From NCBI RefSeq assembly GCF_002975405.1, contig NZ_PCPS01000007.1, positions 62,001-126,000 on the forward strand: DNA of 64,000 bases, given 5' to 3'. The notes under the pieces were generated by a model. It had not been told where the DNA came from. It was given only the letters and a program-made list of their open reading frames with translations, and ran no database searches. The position numbers were made by a program, and so were the translations under genes. The DNA comes from Arthrobacter sp. MYb229 (lineage in GTDB: Bacteria; Actinomycetota; Actinomycetes; Actinomycetales; Micrococcaceae). This document shows positions 33,799-42,494 of this stretch, one piece after another (within the stretch, counting starts at the first letter, position 1; each line of letters begins with the position of its first letter).

Positions 33799-34806
33799 AT
33801 GAAGCGATTCACAGCTTTGAAACTAGCCGCAGTGGCTGCCACCGGCGCCTTGGCGCTCACCGCCTGCGGCTCGGACACCGGCAGCGAGGGTTCCGGCGAC
33901 GGCGGAGCCGCCGCCGAGGGCCCGGTCAAGATCGGCATTTTCCAGTATGTCTCGCACCCATCCCTTGACGCCGTCACCAAGGGCTTCAAGCAGGGCATGG
34001 AAGACGCCGGCTACACCGGCGACAAGATTTCCTACGACGACAACAACGCGCAGGGCGACCAGGCCACCAACGCCTCGATCGCCGGCAAGCTCGCGGCCGA
34101 CAGCGACATCGACCTGGTGCTGGCGATCGCCACCCCGTCGGCGCAGGCCGCGGCCCAGTCGATCACCAGCATTCCGGTGCTCTTCTCCGCGGTTACCGAT
34201 CCGGTGGACGCGAAGCTGGTGGCCTCCAACGAGGCTCCAGGCGCCAACGTCACCGGCACCTCGGACAAGAACCCGGTCAAGGAGCAGCTGGAACTGCTCA
34301 AGACGCTCTCCCCGGATGCGAAGAAGGTCGGCATCGTCTACTCCTCGGGCGAGGCGAACTCCGCCATCCAGGTCCAGTGGGCCGAGGAAGCCGCCGGCGA
34401 GCTCGGCCTGACCATCGAGAAGTCCGCCATCTCCGCGCCTTCCGAGGTGCAGCAGGCGGCCAACTCGCTGGACGTCGACGCCTACTACGTGCCCACCGAC
34501 AACGCGGTAGTCTCCGCGCTGGAAGGCCTGCTGCAGACCGCGCAGGGCAAGAAGGTCCCGGTGATCGCCGCCGATGGTGACTCCGTAAAGCGTGGCGCCA
34601 CCGCCACCTACGGCATCAACTACGAGAAGCTCGGCGAGCAGACCGCGATGATGGCGGACAAGCTGCTCAAGGGCGAGGCGGAACCGGCCACCATGCCGGT
34701 GGAAACCCTCACCGAGGTGGAGCTGTACCTGAACGAAACCGCCGCGAAGAAGATCGGCATCGAGTTCTCCGCGGAACTGAAGTCCGAGGCGGTCGAAACC
34801 TACTAG
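33799..34806 (+). CDS. ABC transporter substrate-binding lipoprotein, DUF534/TrpX-like
   Basis: The 335-residue precursor has a lipoprotein signal ending LALTACG (Cys24), an Asp/Gly/Ser-rich linker and a periplasmic-binding-like core: VKIGIFQYVSHPSLDAV, DLVLAIATPSAQAAA, PVLFSAVTDPVDAKLV and KKVGIVYSSGEANSA. This is the DUF534 type (ABC-substrate-binding, Pfam ABC_sub_bind), whose characterised members bind aromatic amino acids such as tryptophan. The ligand here is not determined. Permease and ATPase genes follow after a strong hairpin. Confidence 0.88.
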   Translation: MKRFTALKLAAVAATGALALTACGSDTGSEGSGDGGAAAEGPVKIGIFQYVSHPSLDAVTKGFKQGMEDAGYTGDKISYDDNNAQGDQATNASIAGKLAADSDIDLVLAIATPSAQAAAQSITSIPVLFSAVTDPVDAKLVASNEAPGANVTGTSDKNPVKEQLELLKTLSPDAKKVGIVYSSGEANSAIQVQWAEEAAGELGLTIEKSAISAPSEVQQAANSLDVDAYYVPTDNAVVSALEGLLQTAQGKKVPVIAADGDSVKRGATATYGINYEKLGEQTAMMADKLLKGEAEPATMPVETLTEVELYLNETAAKKIGIEFSAELKSEAVETY

Positions 34807-34827
34807 GGCCAAAGCACCACCCACCTG

Positions 34828-34869
34828 CGAGGAAGGCGAGGCGAGCACGTAGACGCCTCGCCTTCCTCG
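34828..34869 (+). terminator. 16-pair intercistronic hairpin after the binding-protein gene
   Basis: CGAGGAAGGCGAGGCG (34828-34843) pairs perfectly with CGCCTCGCCTTCCTCG (34854-34869) around a ten-base loop. No U-tract follows. It may terminate part of the transcripts or shield the upstream mRNA from exonucleases, so that more binding protein than permease is made. Confidence 0.7.
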
Positions 34870-34905
34870 TGACCAAGAACTTTCCCACAACTCAAGGATC
34901 CAATT

Positions 34906-35826
34906 ATGATCACAGCGGTTGAACTCGGGCTCATCTACGCCCTGATGGCGCTCGGGGTATATCTGACGTTCCGCATCCTGGATTTCCCGGACCTCACCGT
35001 CGACGGCAGCTTCACCACCGGTGCCGCCGTCGCCTCGGTGGGCATCGTGAACGGGGTAAACCCCTGGCTTGCCACGCTGCTCGCCTTCTTCGCCGGCATG
35101 GTCGCCGGCGCGATCACCGGCCTGCTGCATACCAAGGGCAAGATCGACGGCCTGCTCGCCGGTATTCTGACGATGATCGCCCTCTATTCGATCAACCTGC
35201 GCATTATGGGCAAGGCGAATACGCCGCTGCTCGGCGAGGACACGCTGATCAGCCCGTTGCGCACGGCGGGAATTCTCGGCTCCGCGGGCTCGGTCCTGAT
35301 CCTCTTCGCCGTTGCACTGCTCTTCGTGGCCGCGATCGTCTGGTTCCTGCACACCGAAATGGGCATGGCGATGCGCGCCACGGGCGATAACCACGAGATG
35401 ATCCGCTCCTTCGGGGTGAGCACCGATAACCAGAAGATCCTGGGCCTGGCCCTGTCCAACGGCTTTGTCGCCCTCTCCGGCGCGGCGATCGCCCAGTACC
35501 AGGGCTTCGCCGATGTCGGCATGGGCATCGGCGTGATCCTGATCGGGCTGGCCTCGGTGATCGTCGGCCAGGCCATCTTCACCCAGCGCTACATCTGGCT
35601 TGCCGCGCTGGCCGTCGTCTTCGGCGCGGTCATCTACCGGCTGGTCATCCAGTTCGCACTGGTCGCCGGGCTGGAGGTCAACGACATGAAGCTGATCTCC
35701 GCGGTGCTCGTGGTGGTGGCGCTGCTGCTGCCGAAATGGAAGGGCTTCCAGAAGATCGTGAAAACCTTCAAACGCAAGGATTCGGACGCCGCGCCGATCC
35801 AGGAAGAGGTGCGCAGCAATGCTTGA
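34906..35826 (+). CDS. ABC transporter permease, TrpY-like (branched-chain type)
   Basis: The 306-residue protein has about eight hydrophobic helices and the motif GMAMRATGDNHEMIRSFGVS, the cytosolic coupling loop of the LivH/BPD_transp_2 family. FPDLTVDGSFTTGAAVASV at the N-terminus is typical of the permeases paired with DUF534 binding proteins. It forms the membrane channel of the importer. The ATPase gene overlaps its end by 8 nt. Confidence 0.88.
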   Translation: MITAVELGLIYALMALGVYLTFRILDFPDLTVDGSFTTGAAVASVGIVNGVNPWLATLLAFFAGMVAGAITGLLHTKGKIDGLLAGILTMIALYSINLRIMGKANTPLLGEDTLISPLRTAGILGSAGSVLILFAVALLFVAAIVWFLHTEMGMAMRATGDNHEMIRSFGVSTDNQKILGLALSNGFVALSGAAIAQYQGFADVGMGIGVILIGLASVIVGQAIFTQRYIWLAALAVVFGAVIYRLVIQFALVAGLEVNDMKLISAVLVVVALLLPKWKGFQKIVKTFKRKDSDAAPIQEEVRSNA

Positions 35827-36610
35827 AATTTCCAACCTCTCACGGACCTTCTTCCCGGGAACCGTCAACGAGCGCAAGGCGCTGCGCAATATCAACCTGA
35901 ACCTCGGGCCCGGCGAATTCGTCACCGTCATCGGGTCCAACGGAGCGGGCAAGTCCACGGTGCTGAACATGGTCGCCGGCAAGCTCTTCCCGGATACCGG
36001 GACGGTCACCGTCGACGGCAAGAACGTCACCAAGATGGCCGACTACACCCGCGCCAGGTACATCGGCCGGGTCTTCCAGGATCCGATGGCCGGCACCGCG
36101 CCGACGATGACCATCGAGGAGAATATGGCCCTGGCGCACGCCCGCGGCCGCTTCCGCGGTTTGGGCATGGGGGTGGGCGCCAAGCGCCGGAAGCTGTTCG
36201 TCGAGGAGCTCAAGTCCCTGGAGCTGGGGCTGGAAAAGCGCTTGAAGACGAAGGTCGGGCTGCTCTCGGGCGGCCAGCGCCAGGCGCTCAGCCTGCTGAT
36301 GGCCACCTTCTCCAAGCCGAAGATCCTGCTGCTCGATGAGCACACCGCCGCGCTGGATCCGCAGCGCGCGGCCCTGGTCTCGCGGCTGACCAACGAGATC
36401 GTGCAGCGCCATGCGCTGACCACGCTGATGGTCACGCACAATATGGAACAGGCGCTGGCCCTGGGCACCAGGCTGATCATGATGCATGACGGGCAGATCA
36501 TCCTGGACCTGGACCAGGAGGCGAAGAGCAAGATGACGGTCAAGGGCCTGCTGGGCGAATTCGAGAAGATCAAGGGCGCGCAGCTCGACGATCGCACGAT
36601 GCTGCAGTAG
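35819..36610 (+). CDS. ABC transporter ATP-binding protein of the DUF534-type importer
   Basis: The 263-residue ATPase has Walker A GSNGAGKST (about residues 39-47), a Q-loop in VFQDPMAG, the signature LSGGQRQ, Walker B ILLLDEHTAALDP and H-loop VTHNME. Glu-His replaces the common Glu-Pro after Walker B, a subfamily habit. It overlaps the permease gene (ATG at 35819) and completes the importer. A branched hairpin follows. Confidence 0.9.
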   Translation: MLEISNLSRTFFPGTVNERKALRNINLNLGPGEFVTVIGSNGAGKSTVLNMVAGKLFPDTGTVTVDGKNVTKMADYTRARYIGRVFQDPMAGTAPTMTIEENMALAHARGRFRGLGMGVGAKRRKLFVEELKSLELGLEKRLKTKVGLLSGGQRQALSLLMATFSKPKILLLDEHTAALDPQRAALVSRLTNEIVQRHALTTLMVTHNMEQALALGTRLIMMHDGQIILDLDQEAKSKMTVKGLLGEFEKIKGAQLDDRTMLQ

Positions 36611-36635
36611 CTTTTTCTTGGCTTTTGCCTCCGCT

Positions 36636-36676
36636 GGCCACCGGTGTTCCCTGTAGTTCAGGGTTCGCCGGCGGCC
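36636..36676 (+). terminator. branched hairpin after the ABC operon
   Basis: GGCC, CCGG and CCCTG on the left pair with CAGGG, CCGG and GGCC on the right, with single-base bulges. No T-tract follows, so termination is inferred from stem strength. Confidence 0.55.
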
Positions 36677-36797
36677 ATCGGTGCTTTAACCGGACAACGC
36701 GGCGGCGCGGGGCGTACTAGGGTTGGAGCGGTTGATGTTTCCCGCTCGCGGCTTCCGTAGCCCCGGCGAGCACCGCATGAAAGGTCCAGGTGGATAG

Positions 36798-37826
36798 ATG
36801 GCACGCAGGCAGATTCCGGTGATCGCGCTGACCGGATACTTGGGGGCCGGCAAAACCACCGTGCTCAACCACCTGCTGCGCACCCCGGGGGCGCGCATCG
36901 GGGTGGTGGTCAACGATTTCGGGACCATCAACGTCGACGCCGGGCTGATCACCGGGCAGGTGGACGCCGCGCAATCCATCGCCGGCGGCTGCGTGTGCTG
37001 CCTGGACGACTCCGGGGGACTGGATGAGGCCCTGGCCAGGCTCGCCGCACCGCGGCTGCGGCTGGACGTGATCATCATCGAAGCCAGCGGGGTGGCCGAG
37101 CCGCTGTCCCTGGCCCGGCTGATCCGCTTCAGCCAGGCGAAGAACATCCGCCCCGCCGGGCTGATCGAGGTGGTGGATGCGGCGAACTACTTCGAGACGG
37201 TGGACACCCATGCCGATCCGCCGGCGCGATTCGAGGCCGCCTCGCTGGTGGTGCTGAACAAGCTCGACCAGCTCGGGCAGGAAGCTCACCCGGGCGCGGG
37301 CCAAGCCGACGTCCTTGAGCGCATCACCGAGCGCATCGCCCTGCGCAATCCGCGCGTGCCGCTGGTGCACGCGGTGCGCGGGGCCATCGACCCGGAGCTG
37401 GTATTCGACGTGGCGCTGGCCGAAGACCCCGAGGACCAGCTGCCGCTCGGCGCGCTCATGCGGGCCGAACACGGCTCGCACACCCACCAGCATGCCGCCT
37501 CGGTGAGCGTGACCGCCGGCGCACCCATCGCCGCCGGCGCGCTGCTGGACCTGCTCGAGCGCCCGCCGTCCGGGGTCTACCGGCTGAAGGGGATCGTCCA
37601 GGTGGCCACGGCCCGCGGCGCGAAATCCTGGGCGGTGAATCTGGTCGGACGCCATATCCATGTGGCCGCGCATCCTTCAAGCGATGCTGCGGGGCTGGTG
37701 GCCATCGGCGTCGGGATCGATGAACATCTGGTGCGCGGAGCGCTAGCGCAAACGCTGCGGCCGGCACAGGGTCCGGACGCGGAAGGGATGCGCCGGCTGC
37801 AGCGCCATGCCCGGCTGAGCGCCTGA
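36798..37826 (+). CDS. COG0523 (CobW/ZNG1-like) metallochaperone GTPase
   Basis: G3E-family GTPases of this type deliver zinc or other metals to target proteins. The 342 residues show Walker A GYLGAGKTT (13-21), the metal motif CVCC (65-68), Walker B IIIEASGVAEP, NKLD for base recognition and a His-rich stretch HGSHTHQH before the C-terminal CobW domain. ATG 36798 has GGTGGA upstream. TAGGGT near 36719 could be its -10. With znuCB and zur about 10 kb away, a zinc role is attractive but not shown. Confidence 0.88.
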   Translation: MARRQIPVIALTGYLGAGKTTVLNHLLRTPGARIGVVVNDFGTINVDAGLITGQVDAAQSIAGGCVCCLDDSGGLDEALARLAAPRLRLDVIIIEASGVAEPLSLARLIRFSQAKNIRPAGLIEVVDAANYFETVDTHADPPARFEAASLVVLNKLDQLGQEAHPGAGQADVLERITERIALRNPRVPLVHAVRGAIDPELVFDVALAEDPEDQLPLGALMRAEHGSHTHQHAASVSVTAGAPIAAGALLDLLERPPSGVYRLKGIVQVATARGAKSWAVNLVGRHIHVAAHPSSDAAGLVAIGVGIDEHLVRGALAQTLRPAQGPDAEGMRRLQRHARLSA

Positions 37827-37875
37827 GCGCCAGCCTGCCGAGGCGGGGCAGCGATCGAGCGAGCGCGGGGAAAAG

Positions 37876-37905
37876 AAAAAGGCCCCGCGACTGCGGAACC
37901 TTTTT
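37876..37905. terminator. bidirectional terminator between the GTPase gene and tRNA-Arg
   Basis: AAAAAGGCCCCGC (37876 onward) pairs with GCGGAACCTTTTT using two G-U pairs. T-tracts on both strands serve the GTPase gene (plus) and tRNA-Arg (minus). Confidence 0.8.
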
Positions 37906-37907
37906 GC

Positions 37908-37983
37908 TGGTGCCCCTGAAAGGAATCGAACCTTCGGCCTTCTGCTCCGGAGGCAGACGCTCTATCCACTGAGCTACAGAGGC
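37908..37983 (-). tRNA. tRNA-Arg (anticodon CCG)
   Basis: The cloverleaf reads on the minus strand: acceptor GCCTCTG with CAGGGGC, D-arm GCTC/GAGC, anticodon stem TCTGC/GCAGA with loop CTCCGGA (anticodon CCG, codon CGG), T-loop TTCGATT and encoded CCA (37908-37910). It is divergent from argS, whose enzyme charges it. Confidence 0.96.
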
Positions 37984-38124
37984 ATGTTGCTGGGCAACAG
38001 GAAAAATACTATCAGGTGAAAGCGCCATCTGCGCAATTGGCCCGGCGGCGCGCCAACGCGGGTGATGCCTGCAGCATCACAGGGGGCAAAGTCATCAATG
38101 CCCAAGATGCCTGCGAAAAACCGC

Positions 38125-38130
38125 TATTCT
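38125..38130 (+). promoter_or_regulatory. -10 box for a probably leaderless argS mRNA
   Basis: TATTCT is followed by six bases (TGAACG) and then the GTG start of argS at 38137. No Shine-Dalgarno is present. Confidence 0.55.
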
Positions 38131-38136
38131 TGAACG

Positions 38137-39777
38137 GTGACTCCTGAAGAACTCTCCGCTGCCATATCCGCATGCCTGACGCAGGCCGTAGCCGCCGGCG
38201 AAATCGCCGTCGAGGTACCCGACACCGTGCGCGTCGAGCGACCCAAAAGCCGTGAGCACGGCGACTGGGCGACCAACATCGCGCTCCAACTGGGCAAGAA
38301 GGCCGGCATGGCCCCGCGCGACTTCGCGCAGATGCTGGTGCGCCGGCTTTCCGAAGTCCCGGGCGTCGGCGCGGTGGAGATCGCCGGACCCGGCTTCCTG
38401 AACATCACCGTGGACGCGGCGGCCGCCGGCGAGCTGGCCCGCTCCATCGTCGAGGCCGGGGCGGGCTTCGGGCACAACCAGGCGCTGGCCGGGCACGTGG
38501 TCAACATGGAATTCGTCTCCGCCAACCCCACCGGCCCGCTGCATATCGGCCACACCCGCTGGGCGGCGCTGGGAGACGCGATCGCCCGCGTGCTGCGCGC
38601 CTCGGGCGCCGAGGTGACCAGCGAGTACTACATCAACGACGCCGGCAACCAGATGAACGTGTTCGCCCGCTCGGTGTACAACCGCATGCATGGCCTGCCG
38701 GTCCCCGAGGGTGGCTACCCGGGGGAGTACATCAAGGAACTGGCCGACATCGTGCAGGCCGCCGCCCCGGAACTTGCCGAGCAGGACGAGGCCACCGCGC
38801 TGCCCAAGCTGCGCGAACTGGCCTACACCGCGCAGCTGGCGGACATCAAGTCCACGCTGGCTGACTTCGGCGTGCACTTCGACGTGTTCTACTCCGAATC
38901 CACCCTGCATGAGGGCGGTGCGGTGGCGGACGCCGTCGCCCGGCTGCGCGAACAGGGCCACATCTTCGATCTGGAGGGCGCGGTCTGGCTGCGCACCACC
39001 GACTTCGGCGACGACAAGGACCGGGTGCTGATCCGCGCCAACGGGGAACCGACCTACTTCGCCGCCGACGCCGCCTACTACCTGTCCAAGAAGGACCGCG
39101 GCTTCAGCGAGAAGATCTACCTGCTCGGAGCCGACCACCACGGCTACGTCAACCGGCTGAAGGCCATCGCCGCCTGCGCCGGGGACGACAAGGACAAAAA
39201 CATCGAGGTGCTGATCGGCCAGCTGATTTCCGTCAACGGGGCCAAGCTCTCCAAGCGCGCGGGCAATATCATCGAGCTGCGCGATTTGATCAACTGGATC
39301 GGCGCCGACGCGCTGCGCTACTCGCTGGCCCGCTACCCGGCCGATTCGCCGATCGCGCTGGATCCGGAGCAGCTGAAGAAGAACACCAACGACAACCCGG
39401 TGTTCTACGTGCAGTACGCCCACGCGCGCTCCTTCGGCGCCTCGGCGAACGCGGTCGCCAAGGGCGTCACCCGTGAGAGCTTCGACGCGGCGCTGCTCAC
39501 CGACCCGAGCGAGAACGAACTGCTGGCCGTGCTCGGCCAATTCCCCTCGGTGGTCGCCGGGGCCGCGCAGTCGCGCGAGCCGCATCGCATCGCCCGCTAC
39601 CTGGAGCAGGTCGCCGGGGCCTACCACTCCTGGTATGCGGCCACCCGCGTCACCCCGCTGGGCGACGAGCCGGTGCAGGAAGTGCACCACACCCGGTTAT
39701 GGCTGAACGACGCCACCACCCAGGTGCTGGCCAACGGACTCGGACTGCTGGGCGTTTCGGCCCCGGAGAGGATGTAA
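38137..39777 (+). CDS. argS: arginyl-tRNA synthetase
   Basis: This class I synthetase attaches arginine to its tRNAs. The 546 residues contain the N-terminal Add-1 domain, NMEFVSANPTGPLHIGHTRW with HIGH at 136-139, the KMSKS counterpart KLSKRAG, and the C-terminal helical anticodon-binding domain (DALRYSLARYPADSP onward, ending SAPERM). The GTG start at 38137 matches the start of relatives and appears leaderless. It begins the run argS-lysA-hom-thrC-thrB, an order common in actinobacteria. Confidence 0.97.
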   Translation: MTPEELSAAISACLTQAVAAGEIAVEVPDTVRVERPKSREHGDWATNIALQLGKKAGMAPRDFAQMLVRRLSEVPGVGAVEIAGPGFLNITVDAAAAGELARSIVEAGAGFGHNQALAGHVVNMEFVSANPTGPLHIGHTRWAALGDAIARVLRASGAEVTSEYYINDAGNQMNVFARSVYNRMHGLPVPEGGYPGEYIKELADIVQAAAPELAEQDEATALPKLRELAYTAQLADIKSTLADFGVHFDVFYSESTLHEGGAVADAVARLREQGHIFDLEGAVWLRTTDFGDDKDRVLIRANGEPTYFAADAAYYLSKKDRGFSEKIYLLGADHHGYVNRLKAIAACAGDDKDKNIEVLIGQLISVNGAKLSKRAGNIIELRDLINWIGADALRYSLARYPADSPIALDPEQLKKNTNDNPVFYVQYAHARSFGASANAVAKGVTRESFDAALLTDPSENELLAVLGQFPSVVAGAAQSREPHRIARYLEQVAGAYHSWYAATRVTPLGDEPVQEVHHTRLWLNDATTQVLANGLGLLGVSAPERM

Positions 39778-39782
39778 TTCTT

Positions 39783-41204
39783 ATGACCGCTTCACCACTG
39801 GCTCCGGCCTGGCTCAGTTTCCCCGCCGACCCCAACGCGCTGCGCGAGGTGCAGTGGGCCTCCGGAGTTTCCCGCGATGCCCACGGCGAGCTGGCCGTGC
39901 AGGGCGTGGCGGTCTCGGAACTGGCCAGGGAATTCGGCACCCCGCTGTTCGTGCTGGACGAAAACGACTTCCGCGCCCGCGCCCGCGGGTTCAAAACCGC
40001 CTTCGATGCCGCCTTCGCGCAGCTGTGCGGCGCGGTGGACGTGTACTACGCCGGCAAGGCGTTCTTGTGCACCGAGGTGGCCCGCTGGGTCACCGCCGAG
40101 GGATTGCGCCTGGACACCTGCTCCGGCGGCGAGCTCGCGGTGGCCCAGGCCGCCGGCGTGCCCGGGGCGAAGCTGTCGCTGCACGGGAACAACAAGTCCG
40201 TGCCGGAGATCGCCCGCGCCCTGCGCATGGGCGTGGGACGCATCGTCATCGACTCGCTGGACGAGCTGGAACGCGTGATCTTGGTCGCAGCCGCGGAGGG
40301 GATCACGGCGCAGGTGATGCTGCGCCTGACCCCCGGGGTGCACGCCTCCACCCATGAGGCCATCGCCACCGCGCACGAGGACCAGAAGTTCGGGCTGTCC
40401 ATCCAGCCCGGGCCCACCGGCACCTCCCCGGCGCTGGCGGCCATCGCCCGCGCCCTGGAGGCCCCGGGCATCAACCTGCTCGGCCTGCACGCGCATATCG
40501 GCTCGCAGATCTTCGACGCCGAGGGCTTCGCCATCGTCGCGCGCACGATGCTCGGCATCCTCGCCGAGGTGCGCGAACGCCACGGGGTCACGCTGCCCGA
40601 ACTGGATCTGGGCGGCGGCTACGGCATCGCCTACACCGAGGCCGACCACCCCTCCACCCCGGCGAAGCTCGCCGGGCAGATGGCCGAGGTGGTCGCCGCG
40701 ACCTGCGCGCAGCTGGGCATCGACTGCCCGCGCCTGTCCATCGAACCGGGCCGCGCCATCGCCGGGCCCTCGACCTTCACCCTCTACGAGGTGGGCGTGC
40801 GCAAGGACGTGTTCGTCGAGGACGGGGCCGGGGGCACCGCGCCGCGGCGCTACGTGTCGGTGGACGGCGGGATGAGCGACAATGCCCGGCCGGTGCTCTA
40901 CGACGCGGATTACAGCGCCGTGCTGGCCAACCGTGTGACGCAAAGCGACGCGATTATTTCTCGCGTAGTTGGGAAACACTGCGAGTCGGGTGACATAGTC
41001 GTGAATGACGTTTACCTGCCCGAGGACGTAGCCGCCGCCGATTTGCTGGCGGTTCCGGGCACCGGCGCCTATTGCTGGGCGCTGTCGAGCAACTACAACT
41101 ACCTGACCCGTCCGGCGGTGGTTGCGGTGCGCGACGGCCAAGCCCGTCTGATCGTGCGCAGGGAAACCGAATCCGATTTGTTGGCCCGTGACATGGGAGT
41201 TTAA
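39783..41204 (+). CDS. lysA: diaminopimelate decarboxylase
   Basis: LysA is the PLP enzyme that decarboxylates meso-diaminopimelate to lysine. The 473-residue protein has the PLP lysine in VYYAGKAFLC, DTCSGGELAVA, LHAHIGSQIFD, LDLGGGYGIAYTEADHP, SIEPGRAIAGPSTF and the C-terminal GAYCWALSSNYN, all of the alanine-racemase-fold decarboxylase family. ATG 39783 comes five bases after the argS stop, with GGAGAGG as ribosome-binding site inside the argS end. hom follows with no gap. Confidence 0.97.
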   Translation: MTASPLAPAWLSFPADPNALREVQWASGVSRDAHGELAVQGVAVSELAREFGTPLFVLDENDFRARARGFKTAFDAAFAQLCGAVDVYYAGKAFLCTEVARWVTAEGLRLDTCSGGELAVAQAAGVPGAKLSLHGNNKSVPEIARALRMGVGRIVIDSLDELERVILVAAAEGITAQVMLRLTPGVHASTHEAIATAHEDQKFGLSIQPGPTGTSPALAAIARALEAPGINLLGLHAHIGSQIFDAEGFAIVARTMLGILAEVRERHGVTLPELDLGGGYGIAYTEADHPSTPAKLAGQMAEVVAATCAQLGIDCPRLSIEPGRAIAGPSTFTLYEVGVRKDVFVEDGAGGTAPRRYVSVDGGMSDNARPVLYDADYSAVLANRVTQSDAIISRVVGKHCESGDIVVNDVYLPEDVAAADLLAVPGTGAYCWALSSNYNYLTRPAVVAVRDGQARLIVRRETESDLLARDMGV

Positions 41205-42494
41205 GTGAGCGGTGAAAAAAGCCTGAAGGTCGCCCTGCTGGGTTGCGGCACGGTAGGTGCCCAGGTGGCACGAATCCTGATCGAGGACAGCGGCGCCCTG
41301 GCGGCCCGCTCCGGCGCGAGCTTGGAACTGACGGGGATTGCCGTGCGCAACCTGGAGTCCAAGCGCGATGTGCAGCTCGACCAGCAATTGTTCACCACCG
41401 ATGCCAATGCGCTGATCGACGGCGCCGACGTGGTGATCGAGCTGCTCGGCGGCATGGAGCCGGCCGGGGAGTACATTTCCCGGGCGCTGGCCCGCGGGGC
41501 CAGCGTGATCACCGGGAACAAGGCGCTGATCGCCGCCCGGGGCGCCGAATTGAACGCGCTGGCCGCCGCCTCCGGCGCCCAGCTGCGCTACGAGGCCGCG
41601 GTGGCCGGGGCGATTCCGATCCTGCGCCCGATCGCCGATTCGCTGGCCGGGGACCACATCACCAAGGTGATGGGCATCGTCAACGGCACCACCAACTTCA
41701 TCCTCGACGCGATGGACACCACCGGCGCCGCCTTCGACGACGTGCTCGCCGAAGCCCAGGCGCTGGGTTATGCCGAGGCCGATCCGACCGCCGACGTGGG
41801 CGGGCACGATGCCGCCGCGAAGGCCGCGATCCTCGCCTCGCTGGCCTTCCACACCACCGTCTCCTCGGACCAGGTGCACACCGAGGGCATCACCGAGGTG
41901 ACCGCCGCCGACGTATCCGCCGCCGCCGCGGCCGGCTACGTGATCAAGCTGCTGGCCATCGCCGAGAAGTCCGAGCAGGGCATTTCGGTGCGCGTCTACC
42001 CGGCGCTGGTCAACCGCAACCACCCGCTGGCCACCGTGCACGGTGCGTTCAACGCGGTGTTCGTCCAGGCGCAGAACGCCGGGGACCTGATGTTCTACGG
42101 CGCAGGAGCCGGCGGCAACGCGACCGCATCGGCCGTGATGGGCGACGTAGTCGCCGTCACCCGCCAGCTGGCCGCCGGGGCCCCGCTGCCCAATGGCTCC
42201 GCGGATGCCGCCGCGAGCCTGATGGACTTCTCCGCGATCACCACGCGCTACTGGATCGGCTTGACCGTCTCCGACGAGCCCGGAGTGCTCGCGCGCATCG
42301 CGGCGATCTTCGGCGAGCATGGGGTCTCCATCGAATCCATGAACCAGCAGGCGGCGCACCCGGATGCGGCAGCCCAGCTGCGCATCCTCACCCACCAGGG
42401 CACCGAGGCCGCGCTCAGCTCCACCGTGGCGGCGCTCACCGCGCTGGACGCGGTGGATTCAGTCCTATCCGTAATGCGAGTTGAAGGAAACTAA
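41205..42494 (+). CDS. hom: homoserine dehydrogenase
   Basis: Hom reduces aspartate semialdehyde to homoserine, the branch to threonine and methionine. The 429-residue protein shows the NAD(P) motif LLGCGTVGAQVARIL, ITGNKALIA, AVAGAIPILRPIADSLAGD, MGIVNGTTNFIL, and the catalytic segment ADPTADVGGHDAAAKAAIL. A C-terminal ACT domain (about residues 350-429, YWIGLTVSDEPGVLARIAA) usually confers threonine feedback inhibition. Its GTG follows the lysA stop directly, and thrC follows its own stop directly. Confidence 0.97.
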   Translation: MSGEKSLKVALLGCGTVGAQVARILIEDSGALAARSGASLELTGIAVRNLESKRDVQLDQQLFTTDANALIDGADVVIELLGGMEPAGEYISRALARGASVITGNKALIAARGAELNALAAASGAQLRYEAAVAGAIPILRPIADSLAGDHITKVMGIVNGTTNFILDAMDTTGAAFDDVLAEAQALGYAEADPTADVGGHDAAAKAAILASLAFHTTVSSDQVHTEGITEVTAADVSAAAAAGYVIKLLAIAEKSEQGISVRVYPALVNRNHPLATVHGAFNAVFVQAQNAGDLMFYGAGAGGNATASAVMGDVVAVTRQLAAGAPLPNGSADAAASLMDFSAITTRYWIGLTVSDEPGVLARIAAIFGEHGVSIESMNQQAAHPDAAAQLRILTHQGTEAALSSTVAALTALDAVDSVLSVMRVEGN

